Shown: in pieces, positions 1 to 5,907 of the stretch
Layout: each line of letters begins with the position of its first letter
Numbering within the stretch: the first letter of the stretch is position 1
Origin: an uncultured Chloroflexota bacterium
Lineage (GTDB): Bacteria; Chloroflexota; Anaerolineae; Caldilineales; Caldilineaceae
Direction of reading: 5' to 3'
NCBI GenBank assembly: GCA_903879975.1
Contig: CAIRNL010000322.1
Coordinates: 1 to 5,907 of the forward strand
DNA: 5,907 nt
Notes under the pieces: generated by a model
Database searches by the model: none
What the model saw: only the letters and a program-made list of their open reading frames with translations
What the model was told of the DNA's origin: nothing
Made by a program: the position numbers and the translations under genes

Positions 1-723
1 CGCCGTGCTGAGCCACTGACCTGTGGAGGGCGCCGGCGGTTGATTCAACGTAATGAGAACCAGCCAGAAGGGTAGTGAGCCAAGCGTCAACAGCAGCACA
101 CGTGCGAAGCTGTCGTCGAGCGCAGGGTCAATGATGTGTGGGATACGCGTATGGCCGCCGGCGCGCGCTTCCCACAGCAACTGCAACCCGGCAGGATAGG
201 CGACTGCCGAAATCAGCACAGGCAGGCCCCCTAACAGGACCGTGCGCCAGGTGGCGTGTTGCACCTGCGCCAGATTCACGACGACTACCCCAGCGAAGAT
301 CAGCAGGGTAAAAAAGACACCGCGCAACGGCACGCGCTTGCCATAGATGAGTAGGACAATGGGCGAGGCGATAACGGTCGTCTGCCACGTCGTTGCAACG
401 ACCCAGCCTGGCGCATACGAGGCTGCAAACGTGATACCGGCATAGAAGATGCCAAAGCCAACCGTGCCCGCCGCCAGCCAGAAGAGCCAGTGGCGTTGGA
501 AAAGGCGCAGCGTGTCGAGCAACAGTCGCCTACGGCCAATGACGATGGGGCCGGCTACGAGAAAGAGTGTCATCCACAGATAACGCAGGCTGGCTGACCA
601 CACCCAATGACCGCCATCTAGGCTCATCGCGCGGTTGAGGACGAAGGTGCTGCTGAAGAAGAGCGCTGCCAGCAGCCCGCTGCCGAGCAGGTACAGCATG
701 GAATTGTTCTGGCGGCTGTTCAT
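1..723 (-). CDS. EmrE-type multidrug/metabolite efflux transporter (PF13536-like), 3' end outside the window
   Basis: This reading frame is open from an ATG at 723 to the left edge, giving 241 residues without a stop, so the C-terminus is missing. The protein is strongly hydrophobic, with membrane segments at about residues 9-29, 45-62, 80-102, 108-127, 135-152, 162-182 and 208-226. The first segment and loop (GLLAALFFSSTFVLNRAM, then a GG-WVWSASLRY stretch at 37-48) match my memory of the putative multidrug resistance efflux transporter family in the drug/metabolite transporter superfamily, whose members have about 310 residues and ten helices. About 70 residues would then lie beyond the edge. 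It probably exports a small molecule across the inner membrane; the substrate cannot be told. It begins 18 bp after the esterase stop and is likely the last or a late operon gene. No clear Shine-Dalgarno precedes the ATG; Met9 (699) is an alternative start but has none either. Confidence 0.85.
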   Translation of the reverse strand, partial: MNSRQNNSMLYLLGSGLLAALFFSSTFVLNRAMSLDGGHWVWSASLRYLWMTLFLVAGPIVIGRRRLLLDTLRLFQRHWLFWLAAGTVGFGIFYAGITFAASYAPGWVVATTWQTTVIASPIVLLIYGKRVPLRGVFFTLLIFAGVVVVNLAQVQHATWRTVLLGGLPVLISAVAYPAGLQLLWEARAGGHTRIPHIIDPALDDSFARVLLLTLGSLPFWLVLITLNQPPAPSTGQWLSTA

Positions 724-741
724 TGCGCGCCACTGCGCAGA

Positions 742-1470
742 TCAGCGCGCTTGCACTTGCTGAAGGGCTTGTTCGACATAAGGTATGAGATTCTTGACAA
801 TGACGGTATAGCCGGCACCGGTGGGATGGATAAAGTCGGGCTGATTGAGTGCGCGGTCGCCGGCAACGCCTTCGAGAAAGAAGGGCATGAGGATGGCACC
901 GGTTTCGTCGGCCACGCGCGGGTAGATGGCGCGAAAGTCACTGACGAACTCACTGCCCAGATTGCGCACCATCTCCATGCCGGGTAACACTACGACTGCA
1001 CCCTTTGTCTGGATGCGCTCCACCAGCGCAGTGATGTTTCGCGCAGTCAACGCTGGGTCGATGCCGCGCAGGCCGTCGTTGCCGCCGATGGCCAGGATGA
1101 CGATGTCTGGCTGCTGCTGCAGGAGCCAATCGATGCGCTGCAGCGTGCCACTGCTGGTCTCGCCGCTCACGCCGGCATTGACGACGCTCACGGCGTGGCC
1201 TGCCGCCTGCAGCGCTGTCTCCAGTTGTGCTGGGTAGCTTTCCTGCTCCCCGACGCCAAATCCTTCGGTCAGGCTGTCCCCGATGGCGAGCACCAGGAAT
1301 TCGTCGGCTGGCATAGATACCGGGGCGCGGGTCGGCGTAGCAGGCGGGCGCGGCGCGCAGCACACCAACACCAGACCTAGCGCAACCGTCGCCAAAACCT
1401 GCCAGGCAGAGCGCCCCGTATGCGGCAACATCAGACCCCCTAGCCGTATCCGGCGTGTCAACACACCCAT
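742..1470 (-). CDS. Exported SGNH/GDSL esterase, TesA/arylesterase type
   Basis: The 242-residue protein is a GDSL-family serine hydrolase that cleaves acyl esters or thioesters. All family blocks are present: GDSLT with nucleophile Ser66 (block I), Gly103 in SGETSSG (block II), GGND with Asn131 (block III) and DFIHP with Asp212 and His215 (block V). The length after the signal (about 185 residues) fits E. coli TesA. Residues 20-38 form a basic-then-hydrophobic export signal ending in Cys37-Cys38, followed by a Pro/Thr-rich linker, so the enzyme acts outside the cytoplasm. It may be lipid-anchored, but the residue before either cysteine (Val or Cys) is not the usual Gly/Ala/Ser, so a lipoprotein is possible and not certain. 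The ATG at 1470 has an AGGAA 10 nt upstream; Met14 is an alternative start. It lies 13 bp after the ABC permease gene, recalling the tesA-ybbA-ybbP neighbourhood. The native substrate is unknown. Confidence 0.95.
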   Translation of the reverse strand: MGVLTRRIRLGGLMLPHTGRSAWQVLATVALGLVLVCCAPRPPATPTRAPVSMPADEFLVLAIGDSLTEGFGVGEQESYPAQLETALQAAGHAVSVVNAGVSGETSSGTLQRIDWLLQQQPDIVILAIGGNDGLRGIDPALTARNITALVERIQTKGAVVVLPGMEMVRNLGSEFVSDFRAIYPRVADETGAILMPFFLEGVAGDRALNQPDFIHPTGAGYTVIVKNLIPYVEQALQQVQAR

Positions 1471-1480
1471 GTCAACTTGT

Positions 1481-1485
1481 TTCCT
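1481..1485 (-). promoter_or_regulatory. Ribosome-binding site of the esterase gene, overlapping the permease stop codon
   Basis: Minus-strand AGGAA sits 10 nt before the esterase ATG and shares bases with the TAG stop of the permease (1484-1486). This arrangement suggests translational coupling: ribosomes finishing the permease can start the esterase. It also supports the ATG at 1470 over the internal Met14. Confidence 0.6.
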
Positions 1486-4024
1486 ACTCGTCTTCGGTCT
1501 GCAGCCGCAAGAAGTGGATGGGCCGGCGGTGCAGAATACTGATCGAGGCGACCATCCCCACCAGCATCACTGCTGCAATTGTAATCGCAACCATTGCCAG
1601 GCTGGCATTGGGCAGGAAGCGATAATCCAGTTCAAAGAGCCACGTCATGATAGCCCAGGCGGCTACCTGCGCCATGAACAGCGCCACACTGGCGCTGAGC
1701 AGGCCGAGCAGCGCATTCTCCAACGCAAAGACCGCCGCCACCCAACGACCCGTGGCACCCAGTACTTTGTAGTAGGCGGCTTCCTGCACCCGGGCCAGCC
1801 GCGTCGCATAGACCGAACTGATGACGATCAGCAGTCCGGCCAAGATGCTGAACGCGCTGAAGAAACGTACCACCTGTGTAATGCGCTGCACGACGGAGGC
1901 GAACTGCGCAATGGTGGCGCTCACATCGATGACGGTGACGTTGGGGAAGGCTGCAACCATGCGGTTTTGCAGCGCTGCGATTTCGTCTGGCGCCACGCGC
2001 ACACCCGTGAAGATCGTCTGTGGCGCGCTGCGCAGCACGGATGGCGCGAAGACAAAGCCAAAAAAAGGCTGCACCGATCCTGCACCTTGCTCGCGGATGC
2101 TCGTGACCGTGGCCTCCAGCGGCACCCCCTGGATGTTGAAGGTGAGCAGATCACCGACCTCGATGGCGCGCGCTTCGGCTGTTTCCTTCAGAACCGAGAC
2201 GGGATTGATGGTGTCTGCGTCCCCAAAGAGCGAATCGCCGCGGAAAAGTGTCTCGCCTTCGGCCAGCGTGTTGCGGTAGGTGAGTGTGTACTGGGGCGCG
2301 CGGCGGCCTTCGCCGCTGCCTGCCTCTTCTCCGTCGCCCTCGTCACTGCCCTCTTCGCCCTCCGGGCTGCGGCGTGGCGTCTCACCGTTGACGGCCAGCA
2401 GTGCAGCACGAATTGCAGGCACATAGTCTGCCTCCATGCCTAGTACGGCTGCAAACGCTTCCTGCTGGTCGGGCTGGATGTCGAGAAAGAAGACGTTCGG
2501 AGCAGTGGGTGGGTAGGATTGTACGAAGCTGGCGCGCAGGTTCTGTTCGATGACGAAGATACAAAAGAGCACGCCCAACGCTGTAGAGAGAATGATGACG
2601 ATTGCACGCGTCCCGTTGCGCGGCCGGAAGAGACCGCGCAGCGCCTGCCGCAGGGGCAGCCATCGCACATCCCAGCGCCGGAGCAGCCACAGCGCACCCT
2701 CCGTCAATAGTGCCGCAATCAGCAGCAGCGCCAGCGCGCCGCCGGCAAACCACAGCGCCGTGCGCAGATCGCCCAACTGCCAGATGACCAACCCGGTGAA
2801 GAGCCCGAGAATGAGCAGCAGGGTCAGCGCAAAGGGCAGGCGATTGACGATAGACGGCTCCTCCTTGCGAAAAATGAAGCTGGGGCGCACACTCTCCAGC
2901 CGGTAGAGCGGCAGAAAGGTGAAGAGCAGTACGACGCCCAGCCCGAGCAGCGCACTCTCTCCCACTGCGCGCAGCGAGATGACCAGTTCGATATCGGGCG
3001 GCAGGAACCCCCTGAGCAGTGCTGGGAGTGTCCACTGCAGCGCAATGCCGAGTGCAATGCCCAAGAGGGCGCCGAGCGCGCCCAGCAGCAGCACCACGAT
3101 GTAGAAGTTGGCAAGGATGAATCGGCTGTCGGCGCCGAGCGTTTTGGCAATGGCGATTGTGCCGTGGCGCTCGCGCAGGAAGGCGGCCAGCGAACTCTGG
3201 ATGCCAATGCCGGCCAGCATGAGTGTGAAGATGCCCACCAGGCTTAGAAAGAAGAGGAAGTTGGTGAAGAAGCGCTCCACGCCCGTGCGCGCAGTGCGAA
3301 AGGTGTCGATACGTACAAAGTCGCGGTCGGCGACGGCGCCGATCATGTCCGCCAGCGCGTCGACAGTGCCGGGGCGCGCGGCTTTGAGCAGCCAGCGATA
3401 GGTCACGCGCGATCCAGGATTGACGAGATTGAGCGCGTCCAGGTCGGCAGCGTCGAGCAGCACGCGCGGGCCAAGCGCAAAGAGGGTGGTGGGCCGGTCA
3501 GGCTCGAAGGTGATGATGTCGGCAATGGTCAAAGTCGCATCGCCCACCTGCAGAGAGTCGCCAACCTGCACGCCCAACCGATCGAGAAGGGCCTGTTCGA
3601 CGATGACGCGGCCGGGGGCGAGCGCATCGCGCAGTGCAGCGCCTGAAGCAAGTTCTACAGCCCCGTAAAAGGGCCAGCCAGGGTCAACAACCTTGAGATT
3701 GGAGAGCAGCGAGCCGTTTTCGTCGCTGCGGCGCACGACCGAGTAGAACTCCCAAGTGCGGGCTGCCTCCGCTTCCCCCTGCGCTGCAATGGCCGCCACT
3801 GCTGCAGTGATGGCCGGGTCAAAGGTGAAGTTCGACTGGACGACGATATCGGCGCCGATCAGCGCGCGCGCATCACGTGTCAGCGCTCGATCGACGCTGT
3901 CGCCAAAACCGCGCAGCGCCACGAGTGTCACCATGGAGAGCGCTACGCACAGTACGAAGATCAGTGACTGGCTGCGGGTCGAGGCGAGCTGGCGGCGGAT
4001 GAAGGTGAAATGAAAGAGGGGCAT
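1484..4024 (-). CDS. ABC transporter permease, FtsX/YbbP family
   Basis: The 846-residue inner-membrane subunit is the partner of the ATPase encoded just upstream. Predicted membrane segments are at about residues 20-41, 252-274, 303-330, 350-374, 396-416, 423-443, 472-493, 720-742, 765-790 and 808-830, giving ten segments with two large extracytoplasmic domains (about 42-250, MacB core-like, and 495-715). The FtsX motif occurs twice, at RERHGTIAIAKTLGA (284-298) and RVQEAAYYKVLGATGR (745-760). Ten segments with a duplicated FtsX core is the YbbP pattern and unlike the four-helix MacB or LolC/E. Such systems use ATP to drive periplasmic conformational change or lipid extraction; the substrate here is unknown. 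I chose the ATG at 4024 because the protein then starts with the typical basic stretch FTFIRRQLA and leaves an 11-bp gap after the ATPase. The ATG at 4081 would add 19 atypical residues and a 46-bp overlap. The Shine-Dalgarno is poor, so coupling to the ATPase is likely. Residues 552-575 form an unusual acidic Gly/Glu/Asp insert. Confidence 0.95.
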   Translation of the reverse strand: MPLFHFTFIRRQLASTRSQSLIFVLCVALSMVTLVALRGFGDSVDRALTRDARALIGADIVVQSNFTFDPAITAAVAAIAAQGEAEAARTWEFYSVVRRSDENGSLLSNLKVVDPGWPFYGAVELASGAALRDALAPGRVIVEQALLDRLGVQVGDSLQVGDATLTIADIITFEPDRPTTLFALGPRVLLDAADLDALNLVNPGSRVTYRWLLKAARPGTVDALADMIGAVADRDFVRIDTFRTARTGVERFFTNFLFFLSLVGIFTLMLAGIGIQSSLAAFLRERHGTIAIAKTLGADSRFILANFYIVVLLLGALGALLGIALGIALQWTLPALLRGFLPPDIELVISLRAVGESALLGLGVVLLFTFLPLYRLESVRPSFIFRKEEPSIVNRLPFALTLLLILGLFTGLVIWQLGDLRTALWFAGGALALLLIAALLTEGALWLLRRWDVRWLPLRQALRGLFRPRNGTRAIVIILSTALGVLFCIFVIEQNLRASFVQSYPPTAPNVFFLDIQPDQQEAFAAVLGMEADYVPAIRAALLAVNGETPRRSPEGEEGSDEGDGEEAGSGEGRRAPQYTLTYRNTLAEGETLFRGDSLFGDADTINPVSVLKETAEARAIEVGDLLTFNIQGVPLEATVTSIREQGAGSVQPFFGFVFAPSVLRSAPQTIFTGVRVAPDEIAALQNRMVAAFPNVTVIDVSATIAQFASVVQRITQVVRFFSAFSILAGLLIVISSVYATRLARVQEAAYYKVLGATGRWVAAVFALENALLGLLSASVALFMAQVAAWAIMTWLFELDYRFLPNASLAMVAITIAAVMLVGMVASISILHRRPIHFLRLQTEDE

Positions 4025-4035
4025 AGGCGAAAATG

Positions 4036-4764
4036 TCAATTGACCGTTGCACGTTGGCTGTCTGCATGGATGACTTTCCACTCGTCCGCAACAACTCTGC
4101 CGTCGGCCAGGGTGATGATGCGTTCTGCGTGTTCCGCTACATCAGGCGCGTGTGTGACGAGCACCAGCGTGGTCTGCCGCTCACGGTGCAACTGGATGAG
4201 CAGGTCGATGATGCCGGCACCGTTCTTCGAGTCGAGATTGCCGGTCGGCTCGTCGGCAAAGATGATCTTGGGGTCGTTGATCAGCGCCCGGCAGATGGCC
4301 ACACGCTGCTTTTCGCCCCCGGAAAGCTGGTGCGGAAAATTGGCCATGCGTGCGCCCAGCCCGACGCGCGCAAGCAAAGTCCGGGCACGCTGCCTGCCAT
4401 CCTTGTCGCCGCGCAGTTCGGCGGGAAAAGCCACGTTCTCCAACGCGCTGAGCGACGGTACCAGGTGGAACGATTGGAATACAAAGCCAAACGTGCTGTT
4501 GCGGATGGGCGCCAGCCGATCCTCGCTCCAGTCGGTCACGTCGACACCGTCGATGTAGATGCGCCCCTGGCTTGGCTGGTCCAGCCCTGAGAGCACGCTG
4601 AGCAGCGTCGACTTGCCGCTGCCGCTGCTGCCCATGATCACAACAAATTCGCCGGGCGCTACAGCGAAGGAGACATCGTCGAGCACGGCAATCTGGCGGT
4701 CGCCGATAGGGTAAGCTTTGGTAATGTGGTCCGCTTCCAGGACGGCAAATGAATCGGGTGGCAT
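4036..4764 (-). CDS. ABC transporter ATP-binding protein, LolD/MacB/YbbA type
   Basis: The 242-residue cytoplasmic nucleotide-binding subunit powers the downstream permease. It is complete: Walker A GSSGSGKST (45-53), Q-loop Gln97 in FVFQSFHLVPSLSALENV, signature LSGGE (147-151) followed by KQRVAICRAL, Walker B IIFADE (167-172) with catalytic Glu172, D-loop NLDS (176-179) and H-loop His205. The LVPSLSALENV and EPTGNLDS phrases are typical of the LolD/MacB/FtsE/YbbA branch, and the length is normal for it. The ATG at 4764 was chosen because homology starts at once (VLEADHITKAYPIG). The frame stays open upstream to 5298, but that stretch overlaps the nucleotidyltransferase gene in another frame and is not ABC-like. 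It is followed after 11 bp by the permease, so the two are co-translated. The Shine-Dalgarno is weak (a GAGA about 10 nt upstream). The ATPase role is certain; assignment to a YbbA subtype rests on its permease partner. Confidence 0.97.
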   Translation of the reverse strand: MPPDSFAVLEADHITKAYPIGDRQIAVLDDVSFAVAPGEFVVIMGSSGSGKSTLLSVLSGLDQPSQGRIYIDGVDVTDWSEDRLAPIRNSTFGFVFQSFHLVPSLSALENVAFPAELRGDKDGRQRARTLLARVGLGARMANFPHQLSGGEKQRVAICRALINDPKIIFADEPTGNLDSKNGAGIIDLLIQLHRERQTTLVLVTHAPDVAEHAERIITLADGRVVADEWKVIHADSQRATVN

Positions 4765-4918
4765 GTTGGGTATCTCGTTTTGGTCAATATGGCACCGTGC
4801 AGAACGTAACGCATGCACTGGCCCATCGGTTCGATTGCGTACTGATTCTAGTGTATGCCGTAGCCAAGCCAACGTCTCAATACCATTCACCTGACAGGAA
4901 GGATGACTGGATGTGAAA
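4765..4918. other. Intergenic gap between the nucleotidyltransferase and the ABC operon
   Basis: This 154-bp non-coding stretch separates the nucleotidyltransferase stop from the ATPase start. It contains a minus-strand promoter candidate (4845-4872) and a weak inverted repeat, GTGCA at 4797-4801 with TGCAC at 4814-4818, in the presumed leader. I see no GC-rich hairpin followed by a T-run that would make a convincing terminator, so read-through from the upstream gene is possible. Confidence 0.6.
4845..4872 (-). promoter_or_regulatory. Candidate sigma70-like promoter of the ABC-esterase-transporter operon
   Basis: On the minus strand, TTGGCT (4867-4872) is followed after 16 bp by TAGAAT (4845-4850), ahead of the ATPase start. 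Transcription would begin near 4838 and leave a leader of about 74 nt. The -10 hexamer is identical to that of the promoter before the nucleotidyltransferase gene. The spacing is one base short of ideal and the -35 is only a partial match, so this is a reasonable but unproven call. Confidence 0.35.
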
Positions 4919-5608
4919 TCAGATCTGTCCAGCCAGCGCTCGTGCTGGCTGCTGCAACAGGCGAGTCTCCACCAACCGCTGGCGCACTCCATCCCGATCC
5001 ACAGCCGTCGCATGGGCCAGCCACTCGCCAGGGAAGACACCCCAGTGCAGTTCAACCAACCCCTGGCCGGGTTGGCCTGCCAGCATCTGCACCTCGCCAT
5101 CTGTCGTCCGGGTGAGCGCGTGGGGACGGTCCCGTTTCTCCCGCATGTGATAACCGAGCGCCTCGAGCGCAGCAATGGCTGTCGGCATCTCGGCATGCGA
5201 GACCCATAGATCGATGTCGCCCATGGGCCGACATGCGGGCGACGGATAGAGCGTGTGTGCCAGAGCTGCGCCTTTGAAGACGGCCGGGCAAATGTCAACG
5301 GACGCCAATGCAGCCAGCAATCGCTGCAATTCAGCCGTGCGTTGCAGTGCCAGGATCGCGGCCTGTCGGTAGAGCATGCGCAGGATTTGTCTCGCTGGCG
5401 ACGCTGGGTCGGCGGGCAAGCGCAGCGGCTTCACCGCCACATAGAGCAGCGGTGCCAGCCCAAGCTGTCGCGCCTGCTCCACCATCCCCAGCCATTTAGC
5501 TTCAGAGAGCGTTGCCAACTGCGGCGCACCCCTGGCTGCAACGGATGGCACTATCACCTTCGGCCAAATCGATGGCGGCAGCATTCGGTCTGTCATTGGC
5601 AGTTCCAT
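4919..5608 (-). CDS. Uncharacterised nucleotidyltransferase family protein (PF14907-like), apparently C-terminally short
   Basis: The 229-residue soluble protein carries the hallmarks of the uncharacterised nucleotidyltransferase family: a helical N-terminal part (about 34-103), then FKGAALAHTLYP (111-122) with the Lys-Gly motif, PMGDIDLWV (128-136) giving the metal-binding pair Asp131 and Asp133, a helix ending in EALGYHM, and VELHWGVFP (185-193). The core nucleotidyltransferase fold therefore looks intact. As I recall, family members continue for another 100 or more residues after the ELHW block, beginning with a helix rich in Leu and His; here the protein stops at 229 and none of the three downstream frames shows that helix. 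It may be a truncated but expressed gene, a decaying one, or a naturally short variant. The function and substrate of the family are not well known; some members occur near peptide-modification genes, but none is visible here. The ATG at 5608 has AAGG 3 nt upstream; Met5 (5596) is the alternative. It has its own likely promoter. Confidence 0.8.
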   Translation of the reverse strand: MELPMTDRMLPPSIWPKVIVPSVAARGAPQLATLSEAKWLGMVEQARQLGLAPLLYVAVKPLRLPADPASPARQILRMLYRQAAILALQRTAELQRLLAALASVDICPAVFKGAALAHTLYPSPACRPMGDIDLWVSHAEMPTAIAALEALGYHMREKRDRPHALTRTTDGEVQMLAGQPGQGLVELHWGVFPGEWLAHATAVDRDGVRQRLVETRLLQQPARALAGQI

Positions 5609-5618
5609 AGACCTTGGG

Positions 5619-5647
5619 TTGAACGACAGTACGCTATTCTATAGAAT
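5619..5647 (+). promoter_or_regulatory. Candidate rightward promoter overlapping the leftward one
   Basis: On the plus strand, TTGAAC (5619-5624) is followed after 17 bp by TAGAAT (5642-5647). Its -10 is the mirror image of the leftward -10 because both fall in one palindrome. If active, it would transcribe toward the right edge, where only a weak open frame (from 5680) is seen. Support is base matches and spacing alone. Confidence 0.25.
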
Positions 5648-5648
5648 A
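5635..5648. repeat. 14-bp perfect palindrome at the promoter -10
   Basis: TATTCTATAGAATA reads the same on both strands and covers the leftward -10 hexamer. It overlaps a second short palindrome, GAATATTC (5644-5651). It could be an operator for a dimeric repressor or simply the result of two mirrored -10 boxes. Confidence 0.55.
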
Positions 5649-5664
5649 TTCGTTCTTTTGTAAA
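5636..5664 (-). promoter_or_regulatory. Candidate sigma70-like promoter of the nucleotidyltransferase gene
   Basis: On the minus strand, TTTACA (5659-5664) is followed after exactly 17 bp by TAGAAT (5636-5641). Each hexamer is one mismatch from consensus, and the flanks are AT-rich. Transcription would start near 5629, about 20 nt before the ATG at 5608, leaving just room for the AAGG ribosome-binding site. This is the best promoter in the window. Confidence 0.5.
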
Positions 5665-5907
5665 CTCTTCCCAAATTTCATGGGAGTGGCCGCCAGTGCA
5701 AAGCGATCTTTGGAGACTCCCCCTGCTGGCCCTGCGGTCATTTCTCGTCGAGATCGCCAATGCCCCAGCGCACAACTTGCCTGCGGTTGCCCTGGACCTT
5801 CGGCGAATAAAGATCGTCTAGGTTTGCCGATGCTCCACAATCCACTACAAAATTCGTGCCGTATGGCTACCCTGTGTTTTAAGCGCTGGGAAATAGACTG
5901 TTTGATC

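Larger units (their letters stand above)
5609..5907. other. Region upstream of the nucleotidyltransferase with no recognisable gene
   Basis: These 299 bp carry the promoter region at the left and otherwise show no known family. The first 60 bases from 5641 are only about 42% GC, well below the rest of the window. Two frames stay open to the right edge: a minus-strand frame ending with TAG at 5634 (candidate Met at 5840, 68 residues) and a plus-strand frame from ATG 5680 (76 codons, no stop). Neither has a good Shine-Dalgarno or a recognisable motif, and both cannot be real across the same bases. The minus-strand one would run through the proposed promoter. A short hairpin-like TCTCG-T-CGAGA lies at about 5742-5752. 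Confidence 0.4.

Noticed and set aside
1283..2443. Long plus-strand open frame of 386 codons antisense to the permease
   Set aside because: It lies opposite a well-supported FtsX-type gene, has a Gln/Arg/His-rich composition with no domain, and is explained by stop-poor antisense frames in GC-rich coding DNA.
2382..3207. Other minus-strand frames inside the permease gene (for example 217 and 127 residues)
   Set aside because: They lie in alternative frames of a clear membrane-protein gene and show no motif or start signal of their own.
4025..4081. Earlier permease start at 4081
   Set aside because: It would add 19 non-typical residues and overlap the ATPase gene by 46 bp, whereas the ATG at 4024 yields the usual N-terminus of the family.
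4010..4590. Plus-strand frames of 182 and 185 codons opposite the ATPase
   Set aside because: They are antisense shadows of the strongly conserved nucleotide-binding gene; no family resemblance.
4797..4818. Inverted repeat GTGCA/TGCAC considered as a terminator or riboswitch stem
   Set aside because: The stem is only 5 bp with a 12-base loop and no T-run; too weak to call.
4765..5298. Upstream extension of the ATPase frame giving a 420-residue protein
   Set aside because: The extra 178 residues overlap the nucleotidyltransferase gene in another frame and look like a shadow; ABC homology begins right after the ATG at 4764.
1..5907. Mobile element, CRISPR array, tRNA or rRNA
   Set aside because: No transposase or integrase motifs, terminal repeats, spaced direct repeats or RNA-gene signatures were seen on either strand.

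Overview
This GC-rich window comes from a bacterium. Its protein sequences, in particular the PF14907-type nucleotidyltransferase-like protein and the EmrE-family transporter, look compatible with Chloroflexota or another GC-rich environmental lineage. That placement is an impression from the sequence and is not established. All five recognisable genes lie on the minus strand, so the window reads right to left.

Layout, right to left. (1) 5609-5907 is AT-richer at its left end and holds no recognisable gene. Next to the first gene it carries a good minus-strand sigma70-like promoter built over a 14-bp palindrome, with a mirror-image promoter candidate facing right. (2) 4919-5608 encodes an uncharacterised nucleotidyltransferase-fold protein that seems to lack the C-terminal part of its family. 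(3) 4765-4918 is a 154-bp intergenic gap with a plausible second promoter. (4) 4036-4764 encodes an ABC-transporter ATPase of the LolD/MacB/YbbA type. (5) 1484-4024 encodes its large FtsX-type permease, YbbP-like with about ten membrane segments. (6) 742-1470 encodes an exported or membrane-anchored SGNH (GDSL) esterase of the TesA/arylesterase type. (7) 1-723 encodes the N-terminal 241 residues of an EmrE-type (PF13536) drug/metabolite transporter, which runs off the left edge.

Genes 4-7 are separated by gaps of only 11, 13 and 18 bp, and the esterase ribosome-binding site overlaps the permease stop codon. They very probably form one operon. The core is a co-directional version of the ybbA-ybbP-tesA neighbourhood known from proteobacteria, where tesA is divergent. 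The inferred theme is handling of lipids or acyl compounds at the cell envelope: an ABC machine of the mechanotransmission or lipid-extraction class, an extracytoplasmic acyl hydrolase and a small-molecule exporter. No mobile element, CRISPR array, rRNA or tRNA was seen. No clearly novel multi-gene system was found. The most interesting points are the operon arrangement, the truncated nucleotidyltransferase and the symmetric promoter/palindrome.
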